Below, one piece after another: positions 60,112-64,000 of a DNA stretch of 64,000 nucleotides. Within the stretch, counting starts at the first letter, position 1, and each line of letters starts with the position of its first letter. Below the pieces are notes generated by a model. The model did not search any database, was not told the DNA's origin, and worked only from the letters and a program-made list of their open reading frames with translations. Both the position numbers and the translations under genes were made by a program. This DNA is from Terriglobia bacterium (lineage in GTDB: Bacteria > Acidobacteriota > Terriglobia > Acidiferrales > UBA7541). The stretch covers positions 30,778 to 94,777 of the forward strand of contig JAIQFB010000021.1 of assembly GCA_020073485.1 (NCBI GenBank). Reading direction: 5' to 3'.

Positions 60112-61824
60112 TCACGCGTCCGCCGCTGTTTCTTCCAGCGGATTGGGCCGGCGAATCATTTCGTGCAACGCCGCGCCGGCGGCCACCATCGGATACACCG
60201 AATCTTCCTGCTCCACCTGGAAATCGATGAGTACGGGCCCCTTGTGCTTGCGCGTCATTTCGACGGTGGGCACGACTTCCGAGCGCTGCGTCACGGCCAC
60301 GGCGCGGATTCCATAGGCGTCGGCGAGCTTCACGAAATTGGGACTGAGCAGCGGCGTAGCTTCGTAGTTGCGATCGTAGAAAAATTCTTGCCACTGGCGA
60401 ACCATGCCCAGGTATCCGTTGTTGATGATGGCGATGTTGACCTTCAGATTTTCCTGCACCATCGTGGCCATTTCGGACATGGTCATCTGGAATCCGCCGT
60501 CGCCGACCACGGCCCAGACCTCGGCCTCGGGGCGCGCGGCCTTCACGCCGATCGCCGCGGGCAGCGCGAATCCCATGGTGCCCAGGCCGCCGGAGGTGAT
60601 CAGCGTGCGCGGGTGCTCATGCTTGAAGTACTGCGCTTCCCACATCTGATGCTGTCCCACGTCGGTGACGATGACCGTGTCGCTGCCCAGCGTCTGCCGC
60701 CAGATATCGTTGATCACGTGCGCGGCGTAGAGATGCCCGTTGTCGGGCAGATTTTGAATGTCGCGCACCGCGACGTCGCCCTTCAGCCGGTCGATGTAGG
60801 CCAGCCACTCGCGGCGCTCCTGCGATTTCAGCTTCGGCAGCAATTCGCGCAGAATCGCCTTCAAATCGCCGACTAGAGCGACGTCCACCTTCACGTTCTT
60901 ATTGACTTCGGCGCGGTCGATTTCGATGTGAATCTTCTTCGCGTTGGGCGCGTAGGTTTTCAGGCTGCCGGTCACGCGGTCGTCAAAGCGCATGCCGAAG
61001 GCGATCAGCAAGTCGGCTTCCTGAATGGTCGTATTCAGCCAGGCCTCACCGTGCATGCCCATCATGCCCAGGTTCAGCGGATGCGACGCCGGGAAGGCGC
61101 CCAATCCGAGCAGCGTCAGGCCGACCGGGATGTTGTTGCGCTCGGCGAACTGGCGCACTTCGTCCATCGCTCCGGAAAGGATGATGCCGTGTCCCGCGAG
61201 AATCACGGGCCGCTTGGCGCTGTGAATCAGCTCCAACGCCTGCTTGTACTCAGTTGGCGTGGGAGACAGGTCGGGCCGGTAGCCGGGAAGCTGCGGCGCG
61301 ACGGGCTTGCCGTCAAATTCGCAGGTGGACTGCTGCGCGTCCTTGGTGATGTCCACCAGCACGGGGCCCGGGCGGCCGGAACTGGCCACGTAAAACGCTT
61401 CGGAAATGGTGCGCGCCACTTCACTGGCGTGCGTGACCAGATAATTGTGCTTGGTGATCGGCAGCGTGACGCCTGTGATGTCGGTCTCTTGAAACGCGTC
61501 CGAGCCGATCAGCTTGCTGCCCACCTGGCCGGTAATACACACGATGGGAGAGGAATCGAGCATGGCGGTGGCGATGCCGGTGACCATGTTCGTCGCGCCC
61601 GGTCCGGAAGTGGCCACGGCCACTCCTACGCGCCCAGAGGCCCGCGCATAACCATCGGCCATGTGCGTGGCGCCCTGCTCGTGCCGCACCAGGACGTGGT
61701 GAATATTGCTATACTTCAGCGCGTCATAAGCGGGCAGAATCGCTCCACCGGGATATCCGAATACCGTGGTAACCCCTTGCTGCTCCAGACATTCCCACAG
61801 AATTTGCGCGCCAGTTTTAATCAT
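60112..61824 (-). CDS. ilvB: acetolactate synthase large (catalytic) subunit
   Basis: The 570-residue thiamine-diphosphate and FAD enzyme makes acetolactate or acetohydroxybutyrate, the first common step of valine, leucine and isoleucine synthesis. Motifs: FGYPGGAILPAYDAL with the catalytic Glu in RHEQGATHMADGYAR (about 49-63), PGPVLVDITKD, and the TPP motif GDGGFQMTMSE near 440 with INNGYLGMVRQWQ. GGCGGA precedes ATG 61824. The TATAAT at 61912-61907 gives a leader of about 75 bases with a hairpin (61855-61893). Confidence 0.97.
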   Translation of the reverse strand: MIKTGAQILWECLEQQGVTTVFGYPGGAILPAYDALKYSNIHHVLVRHEQGATHMADGYARASGRVGVAVATSGPGATNMVTGIATAMLDSSPIVCITGQVGSKLIGSDAFQETDITGVTLPITKHNYLVTHASEVARTISEAFYVASSGRPGPVLVDITKDAQQSTCEFDGKPVAPQLPGYRPDLSPTPTEYKQALELIHSAKRPVILAGHGIILSGAMDEVRQFAERNNIPVGLTLLGLGAFPASHPLNLGMMGMHGEAWLNTTIQEADLLIAFGMRFDDRVTGSLKTYAPNAKKIHIEIDRAEVNKNVKVDVALVGDLKAILRELLPKLKSQERREWLAYIDRLKGDVAVRDIQNLPDNGHLYAAHVINDIWRQTLGSDTVIVTDVGQHQMWEAQYFKHEHPRTLITSGGLGTMGFALPAAIGVKAARPEAEVWAVVGDGGFQMTMSEMATMVQENLKVNIAIINNGYLGMVRQWQEFFYDRNYEATPLLSPNFVKLADAYGIRAVAVTQRSEVVPTVEMTRKHKGPVLIDFQVEQEDSVYPMVAAGAALHEMIRRPNPLEETAADA

Positions 61825-61854
61825 AATATTTTCCGCCCAGATACAAATATTGAC

Positions 61855-61893
61855 ATTGCCGAGGCAGGCCCATCCCCAGGCCCCGCGGGCAAT
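61855..61893 (-). promoter_or_regulatory. hairpin in the ilvB leader
   Basis: ATTGCC and GGCAAT (61893-61888 with 61860-61855) close a stem with an inner GGCC/GGCC pairing. It begins about eight bases after the expected transcription start. There is no T-run and no branched-chain-codon-rich leader peptide, so its role is open. Confidence 0.4.
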
Positions 61894-61906
61894 AGTATCG
61901 GGAATT

Positions 61907-61912
61907 ATTATA
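61907..61912 (-). promoter_or_regulatory. -10 box of the ilvBH operon
   Basis: A perfect TATAAT on the minus strand. The -35 region is weak at the standard spacing. Confidence 0.5.
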
Positions 61913-62112
61913 CAGGAGAATCGAAATAAACAGACGGTTGCTGATGAAGCGGCAGGGGGCCGGATTCCAGATTGCCGAAAAGCGACCTTCCGGAGTGCGG
62001 TTTATTTTTCGTCGTATCGCATGCTTCCGTATCGTCCTGACTTCCCCCGATTCGTGCAACTCCATGGCGGGTTCGGTGTTTAGTGAGTGTAAGCGCGGCG
62101 AGAGGCCACTAC

Positions 62113-62425
62113 GTGAACTTTCGGATCCGAAGAATAGTTAGAAGAATAGTTAGGGTCGGCGCGATTGGCTTGCTAGTTCTTGGTCTGGCTGCGGGGAAAA
62201 TCGCGAACTGGGGCTGAAATCTCTGCTTCGACGAGAACAGGCACCATTTCGGCAACGCTGGAATTCGGCGGCCGAATGCGCAGGTATTTGCTTCACGTTC
62301 CTCTTGCGTACGACGCCAAGACACCACTTCCACTCGTCTTTGTCCTACATGGCGGCACACAAAGCGCCGGCGAGATTTGCATGCCAAACTCACATTCCAA
62401 TTATTCCTCGGGTGGTGAACGATAA
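62113..62425 (+). pseudogene. decayed esterase (PHB-depolymerase-like), 5' fragment with frameshift
   Basis: From GTG 62113 the frame gives an N-terminal membrane or signal stretch (VRVGAIGLLVLGLAAGKIAN) and stops at 62215-62217. In the next frame the sequence continues with AEISASTRTGTIS and then LEFGGRMRRYLLHVPLAYDA and PLPLVFVLHGGTQSAG, the start of a PHB-depolymerase/feruloyl-esterase type alpha/beta hydrolase, with the oxyanion HGG. A one-base loss in the GGGG run around 62210-62213 would join the two. After HGGTQSAGE the sequence departs and ends at 62423-62425; no catalytic Ser region follows. It is a truncated remnant. Confidence 0.7.
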
Positions 62426-62517
62426 TTTGGTCTGAACTTCTTGTGCTATGAGGCCAGACCCAATAGTTACCTCTCATCGGAACGTGGCCTGGAGAAATTG
62501 TGAAAAAACGTGGGCCG

Positions 62518-63021
62518 CTATGCTGGTCTGTAACTGAACAACCCTTGGCAACTTTTCCTGAGAAAACCGCCAATGACGGGGATGGGGTGATTGCCCTTCT
62601 CGAGCACTAACCGGCAGGAGATCAGGCAGGCCCGCCACTTGTAGTCTTCCGTGCCGCACTTCTGGCCATAAGCGGCGATGTCTTCCTGGGAAACGCCGTA
62701 GACGACAGCGCCGATTCTGGACCACACGCAGGCGCCGGCGCACATGGCGCAGGGTTCGTGCGTGGAGTAGAGAACGAAATCAGGCAGATAGCGGCCATAA
62801 CCACTCGATACGTATTTGAGCGTTTCGAGCTCCACGTGCTTGATGCTCGATCCCGAAGTTTTTACCCGGTTCCCTGCGCTGGCAACGACCACTTCCCGCT
62901 TTCCCGTAAGGCGCGTAATCACCGCGCCAATCGGGTAGTCGCCGCGGTCGCCGGCGCGTTTCGCCTCGGCAACAGCCAGTTGCATGAATTTCTTTCCCGG
63001 TTTGTAGGAAGCAGGAATCAC
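62518..63021 (-). CDS. nucleoside/guanine deaminase-like zinc enzyme
   Basis: The 167-residue protein of the cytidine/deoxycytidylate deaminase superfamily has the zinc and proton-shuttle motif HVE (about 62-64 in IKHVELETL) and PCAMCAGA (89-96). This is closest to the guanine deaminase/TadA branch. The C-terminus ends RKSCQGLFSYRP. The GTG at 63021 is the likely start. The only TATAAT upstream, at 63035-63030 on the minus strand, would begin transcription at about 63024, so the mRNA may be leaderless; ATG 62985 is an alternative. The substrate is not fixed by sequence. Confidence 0.85.
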   Translation of the reverse strand: MIPASYKPGKKFMQLAVAEAKRAGDRGDYPIGAVITRLTGKREVVVASAGNRVKTSGSSIKHVELETLKYVSSGYGRYLPDFVLYSTHEPCAMCAGACVWSRIGAVVYGVSQEDIAAYGQKCGTEDYKWRACLISCRLVLEKGNHPIPVIGGFLRKSCQGLFSYRPA

Positions 63022-63114
63022 GCAATTCGATTATATCCGTCTCTCGTGACACGAAGGCGGGAGTGTTGCCGAACCGTCATCGCCAATGCCCACTGCATAT
63101 CTCAGGGCCTGCGT

Positions 63115-64000
63115 TTAGCTCACGTCGCTCCAATCCAGAATCACCTTTCCAGCCTCGCCCGTGCGCATGACCTCAAAACCCTTTTCGTAATCGCGCCAGG
63201 AAAAGCGGTTGGTGATGACCGGGGAAATATCCAGGCCCGATTCGAGCATGACCGTCATCTTGTACCAGGTCTCGAACATTTCGCGGCCGTAGATGCCCTT
63301 GATGGTGAGCATGTTGAAGATGACGTGGCTCCAATTGATGGCGATTTCGTCGGCGGGAATTCCCAGCATGGCGATTTTGCCGCCATGACACATATTTTCC
63401 AGCATCTCGCGGAACGCCGCGGGTGCTCCGGACATTTCCAGGCCCACGTCGAAGCCTTCGTGCATACCGAGCTGCTTCTGGACGTCTTTCAACCGCGTGG
63501 TCCGCGAATCGACCGTCACCGGGATGCCGGCTTTGCGCGCGAGTTCCAGGCGGTGAGGATTCACGTCCGTGATGGCCACGTGCCGAGCGCCTGCAAACCG
63601 CGCCACAGCCGCGGCCATGATTCCGATCGGTCCGGCGCCGGTCACCAGAACGTCTTCGCCGAGCACGGGAAACGACAGAGCCGTGTGCACTGCGTTTCCG
63701 AAGGGATCGAAAATCGCGGCAATTTCGTGAGAGATGGAGCGCGTGTGCTTCCACACGTTCATCATGGGAATGACGACATATTCGGCGAACGCGCCGGGCC
63801 GGTTCACGCCCACGCCTTGCGTATACGCGCAGAGATGGCGCCTCCCGGCCAAGCAATTCCGGCAGCGGCCGCAAACTACGTGGCCTTCGCCGCTGACCAG
63901 ATCGCCGGGCTGAAGGTCCGCGACGTTGGAGCCGACCTCGACCACCTCTCCGCAGAATTCGTGGCCAATCACGAGGGGCACGTGAATGGTGGACTGCGCC
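63115..64000 (-). CDS. tdh: L-threonine 3-dehydrogenase, 5' end outside window
   Basis: At least 294 residues of a zinc-dependent medium-chain dehydrogenase are visible. The frame is open to the right edge, reading [15 protein letters not shown] before the structural zinc cluster [15 protein letters not shown]. The NAD-binding [13 protein letters not shown] and [14 protein letters not shown] follow, and the end [12 protein letters not shown] is typical of Tdh. It oxidises threonine to 2-amino-3-ketobutyrate for cleavage to glycine and acetyl-CoA. The N-terminal catalytic zinc Cys is beyond the edge. GTG 63981 is internal. Confidence 0.93.
   Translation of the reverse strand, partial: AQSTIHVPLVIGHEFCGEVVEVGSNVADLQPGDLVSGEGHVVCGRCRNCLAGRRHLCAYTQGVGVNRPGAFAEYVVIPMMNVWKHTRSISHEIAAIFDPFGNAVHTALSFPVLGEDVLVTGAGPIGIMAAAVARFAGARHVAITDVNPHRLELARKAGIPVTVDSRTTRLKDVQKQLGMHEGFDVGLEMSGAPAAFREMLENMCHGGKIAMLGIPADEIAINWSHVIFNMLTIKGIYGREMFETWYKMTVMLESGLDISPVITNRFSWRDYEKGFEVMRTGEAGKVILDWSDVS

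Noticed and set aside
61817..62065. Leader peptide upstream of ilvB
   Set aside because: A short frame reaches the ilvB start but has no run of Leu, Ile or Val codons and no terminator follows, so attenuation is not supported.
1..64000. CRISPR array, tRNA or rRNA gene, prophage or transposase
   Set aside because: No regularly spaced repeats, no cloverleaf or rRNA-like sequence and no integrase, transposase or phage structural gene was recognised by reading; a tRNA search program could still find one.

Overview
This 64 kb window is a GC-rich bacterial chromosome segment with typical Gram-negative envelope genes: a TonB-dependent receptor, a beta-barrel porin, lipoproteins and many signal peptides. 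Several things point to the Acidobacteriota: the carboxypeptidase-like N-terminus of the TonB receptor, a PilZ-DnaJ-TPR fusion, many small conserved unknown proteins, long sensor kinases, and intergenic palindromes including one that translates as CHSERSEES. There is no rRNA gene, so the phylum is an inference. I saw no tRNA gene, CRISPR array, transposase, prophage or origin.

Layout. 1-3.3 kb: the end of a zinc-finger anti-sigma-type protein, then a minus-strand operon of CHASE3 kinase, CheY-like regulator and REC-kinase hybrid. 3.5-11.7 kb: phosphofructokinase, an SH3-like membrane protein, two glycosyltransferases, an NHL lipoprotein overlapping an ornithine-cyclodeaminase-family gene, DoxX, and a zinc-ribbon RDD protein with no ordinary start codon. 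12-20.8 kb: a fused alpha/beta 2-oxoacid dehydrogenase E1, a large BNR propeller protein, small unknowns, and a Cys-rich secreted protein followed by a TonB receptor. 21-28.1 kb: a helicase and exonuclease pair matching MrfA-MrfB DNA repair, a membrane protein, an HExxH protein and a secreted unknown. 28.2-36 kb: a regulatory block with an XRE/S24-like regulator, an unannotated 52-residue secreted peptide, a 7TM protein, a 1172-residue 7TM-GAF-PAS-PAS-GAF kinase with a degenerate receiver, and a REC-HD-GYP protein.

36-43 kb: small unknowns, a DCC protein, a DegT aminotransferase and an aa3-type cytochrome oxidase operon (ctaC, ctaD, two subunit III genes, subunit IV). 43-47 kb: an assimilatory sulfite/nitrite reductase operon with an unknown protein and an OsmC protein. 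Upstream of the reductase is a promoter, a nearly leaderless 25-codon reading frame with four consecutive Cys codons, mutually exclusive RNA pairings and an intrinsic terminator. This reads as a cysteine-sensing attenuator and is the most notable feature of the window. 47-54 kb: small unknowns, PilZ-DnaJ-TPR, a cold-shock gene, and glnB-glnD for nitrogen sensing. 54.5-64 kb: a porin, a secreted HGG protein next to a haem-binding-domain protein, a CAP protein, an ABC ATPase, ilvB-ilvH, a decayed esterase, a nucleoside deaminase and a partial threonine dehydrogenase.

Most genes are housekeeping or signalling. They form short operons with ATGA or TTGA overlaps, several starts are GTG or TTG, and some mRNAs look leaderless or nearly so. 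Starts were chosen from Shine-Dalgarno position, signal peptides and overlaps, and several remain uncertain as noted.
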